A stretch of 32,873 bases of DNA, taken from NCBI GenBank assembly GCA_025936915.1, contig JAICSK010000008.1, positions 1 through 32,873 of the forward strand. The letters are read 5' to 3'. Of this stretch, positions 1-6,919 are shown in pieces. The position numbers and the translations under genes are program-made. This DNA is from Nocardioides sp. Its GTDB lineage: Bacteria > Actinomycetota > Actinomycetes > Propionibacteriales > Nocardioidaceae. The notes beneath the pieces are model-generated. The model had not been told where the DNA came from and ran no database searches. It worked only from the letters and a program-made list of their open reading frames with translations. Position 1 is the stretch's first letter. Each line of letters begins with the position of its first letter.

Positions 1-2
1 AT

Positions 3-1961
3 CTGGTCGAGGAGCTGCTCGACCACCGCGAGGGCACGGTGTTCGCGCTGGTCCGGGAGGGCTCGCGCCCCCGCCTGGAGAAGATGATCGAGCTGTGGCG
101 CACCGACCGGGTGGTCCCGGTGGAGGGCGACCTCGGCGCCGCGAGGCTCGGCGTCGACGAGTCGTGGGTCGAGGAGCACCGCGGCGACATCGAGCACTTC
201 TTCCACCTGGCCGCCATCTACGACATGACCGCCGGTGACGAGGCCAACGAGCAGCTGAACGTCGGCGGCACCCGGCACGCCCTCGACCTGGCCGAGGCCC
301 TCGAGGTCGGCTGCTTCCACCAGGTCAGCTCGGTCGCGGCCGCCGGCGAGTACGACGGCCCGTTCGACGAGTCGATGTTCGACGAGGGGCAGGCGCTGAC
401 GTCGCCGTACCACCGCACGAAGTTCGAGTCCGAGCGGATCGTGCGGGAGGAGTCCACCCGGCCGTGGCGGGTGTACCGCCCCGCGATCGTCGTCGGCCAC
501 AGCCAGACCGGCGCGATGGACAAGGTCGACGGGCCCTACTACTTCTTCCCCGTGATCAAGCAGCTGCGCGATCGCCTGCCTGCGTGGCTGCCGCTGGTCG
601 GCGCCGATCTGGGCGACACCAACGTCGTCCCCGTCGACTACGTCGCGAAGGCCATGGACCACCTCGCCCATCTCGAGGGCCACGACGGCGAGGCGTTCCA
701 CCTGGTCGATCCCGAGCCGCAACCGGTCGTCGAGATGGTCAACGCCTTCTGCGCGGCCGCCGGCGCGCCGCAGTTCGCCACCCCGATCGACCGGACGACG
801 GCCCCGGGGCTCCTCGGCCTCCTGCCTGCCCCACTGAGACCGCTCCGCCTCGTCAGCTCCCTGATCCGCACCGGGCCGGTCCAGGCCGTCCTCGACCAGA
901 CCGTCGGCCGGCTCGGCATCCCGCCCGAGGTGCTCGCGCACACGTCGTTCCGGCCGGTGTTCGACTCACGCCGCACCGAGCAGGCGCTGGCCGGCTCCGG
1001 CATCGCGGTGCCCGACCTCGAGTCCTACGCCCGGACGTTGTGGGGCTACTGGGAGGACCACCTCGACCGCTCGACGGCGTACGACGCGGCCGCCCGGGCC
1101 GCGCTGGCCGGGAAGTACGTCGTGATCACCGGCGCGTCCTCGGGCATCGGCCAGGTCACCGCGCTGAAGGTCGCCCAGGCCGGCGGCATCCCGGTGCTGG
1201 TCGCTCGCGGCAAGGACAAGCTCGAGGCGACGCGCGCCACCATCGAGAACCGTGGCGGCACGGCGTACGTCTATCCGTGCGACCTGTCCGACCTCGAGGC
1301 GATCGACGCCCTCTGCGCGCAGCTGACCACGGATCTGCCCAGCGTTGACTTCGTGGTCAACAACGCCGGCCGCTCGATCCGGCGTTCGCTGAAGCTCAGC
1401 CAGGACCGTTTCCACGACTTCGAGCGGACCATGCAGCTGAACTACTTCGGAGCGATCCGGCTGGTGATGGGCCTGATCCCGAAGCTGCGCGAGGGCCACC
1501 GCGGCCACGTCGTGAACATCTCGTCCATCGGCGTCCAGACCAACCCGCCGCGCTTCTCGGCGTACGTCGCCTCCAAGGCGGCGCTCGACGCGTGGAGCAA
1601 TGTCGTCGCCTCGGAGCTGGTCGGTGACGGGATCACGTTCACCAGCATCCACATGCCTCTGGTGCGGACGCCGATGATCGCGCCGACCCGGCTCTACGAC
1701 AAGTTCCCCACGATCTCGCCGGCCCAGGCGGCCGACCTGGTGATCACCGCGATGGTCGAGCGGCCGCACGAGATCAACACCCTGCTCGGCAACGCCGGCG
1801 CGGTTGCCCACACGGTCGCGCCGAAGCTCGCGTTCCGGGTGCTCAACCTCGCCTACCACGTCTTCCCGGACTCCGCCGCCGCAAAGGGCGAGGGATCCCA
1901 GGGCGCACGCGAGTCGGAGCAGATCATGCTCGCGAAGGTGTTCAAGGGCGTCCACTGGTAG
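3..1961 (+). CDS. SDR fusion: fatty acyl-CoA reductase-like + short-chain dehydrogenase (5' truncated)
   Basis: The reading frame is open from base 3, so the true start and the first nucleotide-binding glycine motif lie left of the window. The first half is an extended SDR: an HLAAIYD strand, then a YHRTK catalytic motif near bases 408-422, as in male-sterility/acyl-CoA reductase proteins. From about base 1110 a second, classical SDR begins, with TGASSGIG (about 1128-1151), NNAG (about 1359-1370) and a YVASK catalytic Tyr/Lys (about 1563-1577). The same two-domain order and a length near 650 residues are known for mycobacterial AcrA1 (Rv3391), which reduces fatty acyl-CoA. A role in making fatty aldehydes or alcohols is inferred from that family. 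The substrate cannot be read from the sequence. The stop codon is followed by tandem hairpins and then a converging protease gene. Confidence 0.85.
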   Translation: MVEELLDHREGTVFALVREGSRPRLEKMIELWRTDRVVPVEGDLGAARLGVDESWVEEHRGDIEHFFHLAAIYDMTAGDEANEQLNVGGTRHALDLAEALEVGCFHQVSSVAAAGEYDGPFDESMFDEGQALTSPYHRTKFESERIVREESTRPWRVYRPAIVVGHSQTGAMDKVDGPYYFFPVIKQLRDRLPAWLPLVGADLGDTNVVPVDYVAKAMDHLAHLEGHDGEAFHLVDPEPQPVVEMVNAFCAAAGAPQFATPIDRTTAPGLLGLLPAPLRPLRLVSSLIRTGPVQAVLDQTVGRLGIPPEVLAHTSFRPVFDSRRTEQALAGSGIAVPDLESYARTLWGYWEDHLDRSTAYDAAARAALAGKYVVITGASSGIGQVTALKVAQAGGIPVLVARGKDKLEATRATIENRGGTAYVYPCDLSDLEAIDALCAQLTTDLPSVDFVVNNAGRSIRRSLKLSQDRFHDFERTMQLNYFGAIRLVMGLIPKLREGHRGHVVNISSIGVQTNPPRFSAYVASKAALDAWSNVVASELVGDGITFTSIHMPLVRTPMIAPTRLYDKFPTISPAQAADLVITAMVERPHEINTLLGNAGAVAHTVAPKLAFRVLNLAYHVFPDSAAAKGEGSQGARESEQIMLAKVFKGVHW

Positions 1962-2065
1962 ACGGCTGGGCCCGGCTCACCTGACCCGGTGCGACTAGGG
2001 CCCTCCGTCCGAACGGTCGCTTCTCCCCCGAACGCCGGTACGGCGCCTCCCGCCGCCCTACCGTC

Positions 2066-2203
2066 ATGCCCAGACTCTGGGTCGAGGGGTGCCCAGAGCA
2101 CCCCGACGCCGAGGGGCTCGACCGCCACGGGGAGGCCGAGCCCCTCGGACTCCACGTGGACTCGGTTCTCTCTCTCGAGTGGTGGATGAGGCCCGGCGGA
2201 TGA
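2066..2203 (+). CDS. Possible 45-residue small ORF of unknown function
   Basis: An ATG at 2066 opens 45 codons ending at TGA 2201. The peptide begins MPRLWVEGCPEHPDAEG and ends LEWWMRPGG. Third positions are mostly G/C, as in real genes here. No Shine-Dalgarno sequence is visible, and the ORF runs through two strong hairpins (2086-2104 and 2109-2148), so it may be an accident of structured intergenic DNA. I do not recognise a family. Confidence 0.15.
   Translation: MPRLWVEGCPEHPDAEGLDRHGEAEPLGLHVDSVLSLEWWMRPGG
2086..2148. terminator. Tandem hairpins after the SDR gene
   Basis: Two perfect inverted repeats follow the SDR stop codon. GGGGTGC (2086-2092) pairs with GCACCCC (2098-2104) over a 5-nt loop. 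CCGAGGGGCTCG (2109-2120) pairs with CGAGCCCCTCGG (2137-2148) over a 16-nt loop. There is no U-tract, which is common for terminators in high-GC actinobacteria. They probably end SDR transcription. Confidence 0.45.
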
Positions 2204-2219
2204 GCGGCCGCCGGGCCTC
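2188..2219 (-). terminator. Terminator hairpin of the serine protease gene
   Basis: GAGGCCCGGCGG (2188-2199) and CCGCCGGGCCTC (2208-2219) form a perfect 12-bp stem with an 8-nt loop. It lies 13 bases beyond the protease stop codon on the minus strand. It could also stop read-through from the plus strand. Confidence 0.65.
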
Positions 2220-2232
2220 CCATCCGTCCGGA

Positions 2233-2994
2233 TCAGGGCAGGGCCACGTACTGCCCGAGGAAGTCGCGCGCCGACGCGGTGTCGAGCCGGTACGCCGTGT
2301 TGGTCGACTTGCAGAGCGCGTCGCCGGTGATCGTGGTCGCCGCCTCGATGTTCGTCCCGGCGAGGAAGTTCGGCCCGCCGGAGTCGCCGTAGCAGCCGCC
2401 GCCGGTGCCCTGGCTGGTCTTCTCGGCGATCCGGAGCCAGGTCTGGTTGACCGAGTCGAGTGTGCCGGTGGCCTGCATCCGGACGTCGTTGTACAGGTAC
2501 TGGTGCCCGCCCGGTCCGTTGGGCACGGCGTAGGCGCCGTAGCCGACGCCCGTGATCGGCGTACCGCCCTTGAGCCCGGACAAGGACCCGGCCTCCGGAA
2601 GCTGCACCGGCGTGATGCCCTTGACCGCCTTGTCCAGCACGACCACCGCCATGTCGTGGGGGTCGCCGTTGTTCCCGGTGTACGCCGGGTCGGCGTGGAA
2701 GGTGCCGGAGTAGACCGTGTCCCCGTCGTGGTACGCCGTGCTGAACGTGACCCGCACCCGGCCGCTGCCGCCTTCACCGCAGTGTGCGGCGGTGAGGAAC
2801 ACCGTCGGGGAGATCAGCGAGCCCGAGCAGTAGGTCCAGGTGCCGTCGGAGTAGGCCTGGTCGGCCACCAGCGCACCGACCGCCGGATGGGCGTTGCCGT
2901 CGGCGGTGCCGTTGGTGATCGCCCGGGCGACGCCGGCGCTGAGGACGAGGGCAGCCGACGCGACAGCGGCCCCGAGGACGAGTCTGATGCGCAT
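2233..2994 (-). CDS. Secreted trypsin-like serine protease (S1 family)
   Basis: This 253-residue protein opens with a signal peptide: MRIR, a hydrophobic stretch, then AGVARA at about residue 25. It continues with ITNGTADGNAHPAVGAL, which resembles the mature N terminus of actinobacterial S1 proteases. The catalytic triad is visible: His71 in LTAAHC, Asp114 in HDMAVV and Ser205 in CYGDSGGP. It is therefore predicted to be exported and active. Many actinobacterial relatives have a pro-region, but here the ITNG-like motif follows the signal directly. The ATG at 2994 has no Shine-Dalgarno sequence. A TAGGTT -10-like hexamer lies 6 nt upstream, which fits a leaderless mRNA. The natural substrate is unknown. 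A strong hairpin follows the stop. Confidence 0.9.
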   Translation of the reverse strand: MRIRLVLGAAVASAALVLSAGVARAITNGTADGNAHPAVGALVADQAYSDGTWTYCSGSLISPTVFLTAAHCGEGGSGRVRVTFSTAYHDGDTVYSGTFHADPAYTGNNGDPHDMAVVVLDKAVKGITPVQLPEAGSLSGLKGGTPITGVGYGAYAVPNGPGGHQYLYNDVRMQATGTLDSVNQTWLRIAEKTSQGTGGGCYGDSGGPNFLAGTNIEAATTITGDALCKSTNTAYRLDTASARDFLGQYVALP

Positions 2995-3000
2995 CCGCGG

Positions 3001-3006
3001 AACCTA
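3001..3006 (-). promoter_or_regulatory. -10 element TAGGTT, probably leaderless, for the protease
   Basis: On the minus strand TAGGTT fits the actinobacterial TANNNT -10 consensus. It ends 6 nt before the protease ATG, so transcription would start at or near the A of the start codon. No good -35 hexamer is seen. Confidence 0.4.
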
Positions 3007-3009
3007 ACA

Positions 3010-3062
3010 CGGGTCGTCCGCCCCACACCCGGGCCGGAACTCCCTCTCAGGCGGACGACCCG
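3010..3062. repeat. 13-bp perfect inverted repeat between divergent protease and tdk genes
   Basis: CGGGTCGTCCGCC (3010-3022) is the exact reverse complement of GGCGGACGACCCG (3050-3062), with 27 nt between the arms. It fills the region between two divergent start codons (2994 and 3097). It may be a regulatory dyad or a cruciform. A terminator is less likely because no gene ends here. Confidence 0.6.
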
Positions 3063-3096
3063 GAGGCGCCGTACCGCGTGACACAATCGCCGCGCG

Positions 3097-3753
3097 ATGG
3101 CTGAACTCCACTTCTTCACCGGCACCATGGACTCGGGCAAGAGCACGCTCGCCCTGCAGACCAACCACAACCACGCCGCCCGCGGCAGGTCGGGCCGGAT
3201 CTTCACCACCCACGACCGGGCCGGCGAGTCGATCCTCTCCAGCCGGCTCGGACTCACCCACGACGCCATCGAGGTCTCGTCGTCGTTCGACTTCTGGCGG
3301 TACGTCGTCGACTCGCTCACCGCCGGCGCCCGGATCGACTACCTGATCTGCGACGAGGCGCAGTTCTACACCACCGACCAGATCGACCAGCTGGCCAAGG
3401 TGGTCGACGAGCTCCAGATCGACGTCTTCGCCTTCGGCATCCTCAGCGACTTCCGCACGCGGCTCTTCCCCGGCAGTGCTCGGCTCGTCGAGCTGGCCGA
3501 CCGGATGAACGTCCTCCAGGTCGAGGCGTTGTGCTGGTGCGGCAAGCGGGCGACCCACAACGCCCGGACAGAGGACGGCGTGATGGTGGTGGAGGGCGAG
3601 GTCATCGTGGTCGGCGACGTCGACTCCAACGACGGCCCGCCGGCCGAAGTCGCCTACGAGGTCCTCTGCCGCCAGCACCACCGGCGCCGGCTGACCGCTG
3701 CCCGGGCGCGGGCCGTCGCGATGTCGCCGGAGCCTCTGCCGTTCGGGTCGTGA
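3097..3753 (+). CDS. tdk: Thymidine kinase (type II)
   Basis: This cytoplasmic enzyme of 218 residues phosphorylates thymidine to dTMP with ATP in pyrimidine salvage. The P-loop GTMDSGKS is at residues 9-16. The DEAQF motif at 86-90 carries the catalytic Glu87. A structural zinc site is formed by Cys146/Cys148 (CWCG) and Cys191/His194 (CRQH), as in type II thymidine kinases. The length fits the family. No Shine-Dalgarno sequence precedes the ATG. A CACAAT hexamer lies 9 nt upstream, so the mRNA may be leaderless or have a very short leader. The gene is divergent from the protease gene across a 13-bp inverted repeat. Confidence 0.93.
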   Translation: MAELHFFTGTMDSGKSTLALQTNHNHAARGRSGRIFTTHDRAGESILSSRLGLTHDAIEVSSSFDFWRYVVDSLTAGARIDYLICDEAQFYTTDQIDQLAKVVDELQIDVFAFGILSDFRTRLFPGSARLVELADRMNVLQVEALCWCGKRATHNARTEDGVMVVEGEVIVVGDVDSNDGPPAEVAYEVLCRQHHRRRLTAARARAVAMSPEPLPFGS

Positions 3754-3867
3754 TCGGATGTTTGGCCGGTACGCCGAGCGGGCAGGAGGACCGCGCGCAC
3801 AACTCGGGAGGCGACGCATGACCATCCAGGCACTGCTCGCGATGCACGCCGCCGGACGCCGGGCCAC

Positions 3868-4182
3868 GTGAGCTACGACGCGGCCGCCCAGGCCAACCTC
3901 CAGACCTGGGCAGGTCAGATGACCTTCACCCACGACGTTCTCCTCCTCCGCGTCGCTCCTCCGTCGCACGACGCCGCAAGGACCCCGGACGAGCATCCCC
4001 ACCGACGTCCAGGGCGGCCTGGCTCGATGTACCTGCCGATCGAGCGGTTCGAGGTCGACGGTCTCGAGGTGGCGGTCCTCGAGGAGCTCAAGGACCAGAT
4101 GCGGGCCTCGATCCGGGAGGCCCGCGGGCGGCACACCGTGGCCGACCTGGGGCCCGGCAAGTTCGCCGGTCCGCTCACGTGA
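3868..4182 (+). CDS. Hypothetical small protein, possibly a decayed gene
   Basis: This 104-codon ORF starts at GTG 3868, overlapping the TGA of a 17-codon ORF. That upstream ORF (ATG 3818, peptide MTIQALLAMHAAGRRAT) has a strong GGGAGG ribosome site. The ORF ends in a GTGA overlap with the sulfurtransferase start, which argues for translation to its end. The C-terminal 50 residues (MYLPIERFEVDG... to GKFAGPLT) look protein-like. The middle (PPSHDAARTPDEHPHRRPGRPG) has poorer third-position GC and low complexity. I see no recognisable domain. It may be a real small protein or the remnant of a frameshifted gene running 3818-4182. Confidence 0.4.
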   Translation: MSYDAAAQANLQTWAGQMTFTHDVLLLRVAPPSHDAARTPDEHPHRRPGRPGSMYLPIERFEVDGLEVAVLEELKDQMRASIREARGRHTVADLGPGKFAGPLT

Positions 4183-5003
4183 TCCGTCCCGGCCTGCTGC
4201 TCGGGATCGACGATCTGGACGGCCTCGACGCCGTCGTCGTCGACACCCGCCTCGCCCTCACCGGGGCGACCGGCCGGTCTCGTTACGACGCCGGCCACCT
4301 CCCGGGCGCGTCGTACCTCGACGTCGATGCCGACCTCGCCGCGACGCCGGGTGCCGGCGGTCGTCACCCGCTGCCCGAGCCGGCGTCGTTCGTCGCCGCC
4401 GTACGCCGCGCCGGCATCTCGCGCGGCTCGCGCGTCGTGGCGTACGACGACGGGCCCGGCACCGCTGCCGCGCGGCTGTGGTGGCTCCTCCGCGACTACG
4501 GGCACGACGACGTGCTGGTCCTCGACGGCGGGCTCGCAGCCTGGAGCGCGGCAGGGCGGCCGGTCACGACGGAGCCGTTCGTCCCCGTTCCCGGCGACTG
4601 GGACGGCACCCCCGGGCGTCTCCCTGTGATCTCGGCCGAGGACGTCCCGGATGTACCTCGGTCCGGCGTCCTTCTCGACGTCCGGGCCGCGGCGCGCTTC
4701 CGCGGCGAGCACGAACCGATCGACCCGGTCGCCGGGCACATCCCCGGCGCGGTCAACGCTCCCCTCACCGAGAACACCGACGACCTCGGCCGCTTCCTCT
4801 CCGACGAGGAGCTCCGGGCTCGGTTCGCCTCCCTCGGCGTCCGCGACGACGTACCCGTCGCCGCCTACTGCGGCTCCGGCGTCACCGCCACCCAGACCCT
4901 CCTCGCCCTCCGCCTCGCCGGCTTCCCCGACGCCGCGTTGTACCCCGGCAGCTGGAGTGGCTGGATCACCGACCCGTCCCACCCCGTCGCCACCGGCGAC
5001 TGA
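4179..5003 (+). CDS. sseA: Rhodanese / 3-mercaptopyruvate-type sulfurtransferase
   Basis: This 274-residue protein has two rhodanese domains. The N-terminal one (about 15-130) lacks a catalytic cysteine. The C-terminal one (about 150-270) carries Cys231 in CGSGVTA, the loop typical of 3-mercaptopyruvate sulfurtransferases rather than the CRxGxR loop of thiosulfate sulfurtransferases. GHIPGA (about 187-192) and LYPGSWSGW (about 254-262) are family motifs. It transfers sulfane sulfur to thiols or cyanide in the cytoplasm. The start GTG at 4179 overlaps the preceding ORF by 4 bases, suggesting translational coupling. A convergent terminator follows. The sseA name follows mycobacterial and E. coli use. 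The physiological sulfur donor is not determined by the sequence. Confidence 0.88.
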   Translation: MIRPGLLLGIDDLDGLDAVVVDTRLALTGATGRSRYDAGHLPGASYLDVDADLAATPGAGGRHPLPEPASFVAAVRRAGISRGSRVVAYDDGPGTAAARLWWLLRDYGHDDVLVLDGGLAAWSAAGRPVTTEPFVPVPGDWDGTPGRLPVISAEDVPDVPRSGVLLDVRAAARFRGEHEPIDPVAGHIPGAVNAPLTENTDDLGRFLSDEELRARFASLGVRDDVPVAAYCGSGVTATQTLLALRLAGFPDAALYPGSWSGWITDPSHPVATGD

Positions 5004-5047
5004 CACCGCTCGTCATCTGCGTCGCCTGGGCGCAAGCATCGGTGAGA

Positions 5048-5080
5048 GAGGCGCCGTTTGGTCGTCGCGAACGGCGCCTC
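5048..5080. terminator. Convergent terminator between sulfurtransferase and phosphodiesterase
   Basis: GAGGCGCCGTT (5048-5058) and AACGGCGCCTC (5070-5080) form a perfect 11-bp stem with an 11-nt loop. It lies between two converging genes, so it can serve both strands. Confidence 0.65.
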
Positions 5081-5195
5081 CGCCACCGCCGGTCACGCGC
5101 ACTGACATTCCGCGGACATGACAGCGCCGTCCAGGCGCCCGCTCCACGCTTCACGAGCGTGAGAACAGACCCCTGCGACGTCCGCGCAGCCCGCG

Positions 5196-6335
5196 TCAGC
5201 CGACCAGGAGCGGGATCCGCATCTCGGCCGGGGTCAACGACCCGTGGAGCCCGATCAGGCGCACTTCGTAGGGGAAGTCGGCCGAGGCGAACAACCCCCA
5301 GTCGTCGCGTGCGGCGGCCATGACGTCACCGAGCCGGGGCAGCACCGGCGCGATGACATCCCCGAACCATCCGCACGCGATCGCCTCGTCCCGGGTCAGC
5401 ACGAGTGCGGCGTCGCCGAGGAGATCGCGCCACCGCGCGCACACGTCGGCGACGGCGCCTGCCGCGCAGTAGACGTGCCTGAACCGCGCCTCGCCCCCGA
5501 TCAGCACCACCCCGTCGCGGTACGCCGGATCGTCGTCGAGGTCGAGCCGGCGGCCCGGCGCCGCGTCGACCATCCCGTGGTCGGCGAGGACCACGAGCCG
5601 GGCATGTGAGGGAAGAGCGTCGCGCAGCTGCTCGGCCTCGGCGTCGATGATCGCCAGCTGCTGCAGCCACTGCGCCGACGCGACGCCGTACCGGTGGCCG
5701 GTCCAGTCCAGGTCGCCGTCGTACATGTAGGTCAGCGACGGGCTCGCGGCGGCCGCCTCGACGGCACCCGCGACCCGTTCCCCCACTCGGTCCGCGTCGA
5801 TCCACTCACCACCCCGCTGCGCGGCGATGGTCAGACCCGAGCCGCGGAACTCTCGCTTGTTGACCGTCGTCACGTGGACGCCCGCGGCTGACAACCGCTG
5901 GAAGCCGGTGGTGTGCGGCTGCCACTGCAGCGGGTCGATGTCCTTGTCCCAGAACAGCGCGTTCAGCAGCCGGTCGGAGCCCGGCACGCGGGAGGTGAAC
6001 CCGACGACCCCGTGATGACCCGGGGTCAGGCCGGTGCCCAGCGAGGTCAGGCTGGTCGCAGTGGTCGACGGCACACCGGCGGTGCCGGTCGACTCCGGCG
6101 TGAGCAGCGAGGAGAGGTACGGCGCGGCGTGGGCATGGGTTGCCAGCAGGTCGGCTCCGAGGCCGTCGACCAGGAACACGACGTACGACGGCGACGGCGG
6201 CAGGAGGATCCCCGGCTCGTCCCATCTCTCGATCCGGACTCCGAGCCCCGCCGCCACCGACGGAAGGACGTCCGCCAGTGACCTCCCGCCGTACGCCGGC
6301 TCGAGGAACCCTGAGTCCGTCGCGAGGGTGGTCAA
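5196..6335 (-). CDS. Alkaline-phosphatase-superfamily phosphodiesterase / nucleotide pyrophosphatase
   Basis: This 379-residue protein has the metal-site layout of the nucleotide pyrophosphatase/phosphodiesterase group. Asp57 lies in VFLVDGLG. A Thr nucleophile candidate lies in VPSTTATSLTSLGTG (Thr91/92). DLDWTGHRYG supplies further Asp and His ligands, and DHGMVD supplies the last pair. There is no signal peptide, so it is probably cytoplasmic. The substrate is unknown. It is the last gene of a minus-strand operon, 7 bases after the DUF5998 stop. The only plausible start is TTG at 6335, without a clear ribosome site, so translation probably depends on coupling to the upstream gene. The N terminus (FLEPAYGGRSLADVLP) looks like a genuine family start. 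Confidence 0.85.
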   Translation of the reverse strand: MTTLATDSGFLEPAYGGRSLADVLPSVAAGLGVRIERWDEPGILLPPSPSYVVFLVDGLGADLLATHAHAAPYLSSLLTPESTGTAGVPSTTATSLTSLGTGLTPGHHGVVGFTSRVPGSDRLLNALFWDKDIDPLQWQPHTTGFQRLSAAGVHVTTVNKREFRGSGLTIAAQRGGEWIDADRVGERVAGAVEAAAASPSLTYMYDGDLDWTGHRYGVASAQWLQQLAIIDAEAEQLRDALPSHARLVVLADHGMVDAAPGRRLDLDDDPAYRDGVVLIGGEARFRHVYCAAGAVADVCARWRDLLGDAALVLTRDEAIACGWFGDVIAPVLPRLGDVMAAARDDWGLFASADFPYEVRLIGLHGSLTPAEMRIPLLVG

Positions 6336-6342
6336 GCCGGGC

Positions 6343-6894
6343 TCAGCCGTGCGTCCGGGACGACAGCGACTCCGCGAAGGACAGCAGGGACGGCACGGCG
6401 TCGGGACCGTCGGCGGCGGCCGAGACCCGGATCGAGAAGTCGTCTGCGCTCATGGTGCCGGTGTAGCCGTGGTCGGCGTCGCACTCCGGGTCGCCGCAGG
6501 TCGCCGGCTCGAGGTCGAGGCGTGAGACCCCGCCCCAGCCGATCGTCAGCACGGCCTCGGCCGGAGGCGTCGGCCCGTCGGTGGGGTTGGTCACCATCCG
6601 GGTCACCACCACCGACTTCACCGACGACAGGGCGATCGCCTCGGTGGACGTGGAGGTGTACGGCTCGGGCAACATGTCGTCGCCCTCGTGCTCGTCGGTG
6701 TGGGCGAGGATCAACCGGCTCGGGGTGAGGACGACGACGGTGAGGTGACGGCGCACCTCGTCGCGGTCGAAGGTCGGCTCGTGGTGGACGAAGAACGACA
6801 CCACGTCCTCGCTCGCGACCGCCCGCATCACGCCGTCGGCGACCACCTCGGGGTAGTAGCCGGTGCGGTCGATCGCCTCCTTCAGACCCTGCAT
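6343..6894 (-). CDS. DUF5998 family protein
   Basis: This is a cytoplasmic protein of about 183 residues, beginning MQGLKEAIDRTGYYPEVV. RTGYYP near the start, the VVVLTPSRLILAHTDEH strand and CGDPECDADHGYTG near the C terminus match the actinobacterial DUF5998 group as I remember it. Its function is unknown. The CxxxxC plus DH stretch could bind a metal. It lies between the acetyltransferase and phosphodiesterase genes, about 25 and 7 bases away. The chosen ATG (6894) has a weak ribosome site. A better-placed ATG at 6911, preceded by GAGGGGG, opens only nine codons in another frame before stopping at 6882. The exact start is therefore uncertain. Confidence 0.75.
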   Translation of the reverse strand: MQGLKEAIDRTGYYPEVVADGVMRAVASEDVVSFFVHHEPTFDRDEVRRHLTVVVLTPSRLILAHTDEHEGDDMLPEPYTSTSTEAIALSSVKSVVVTRMVTNPTDGPTPPAEAVLTIGWGGVSRLDLEPATCGDPECDADHGYTGTMSADDFSIRVSAAADGPDAVPSLLSFAESLSSRTHG

Positions 6895-6919
6895 GTGGTC
6901 GAGTCTGTCATGAGCCCCC

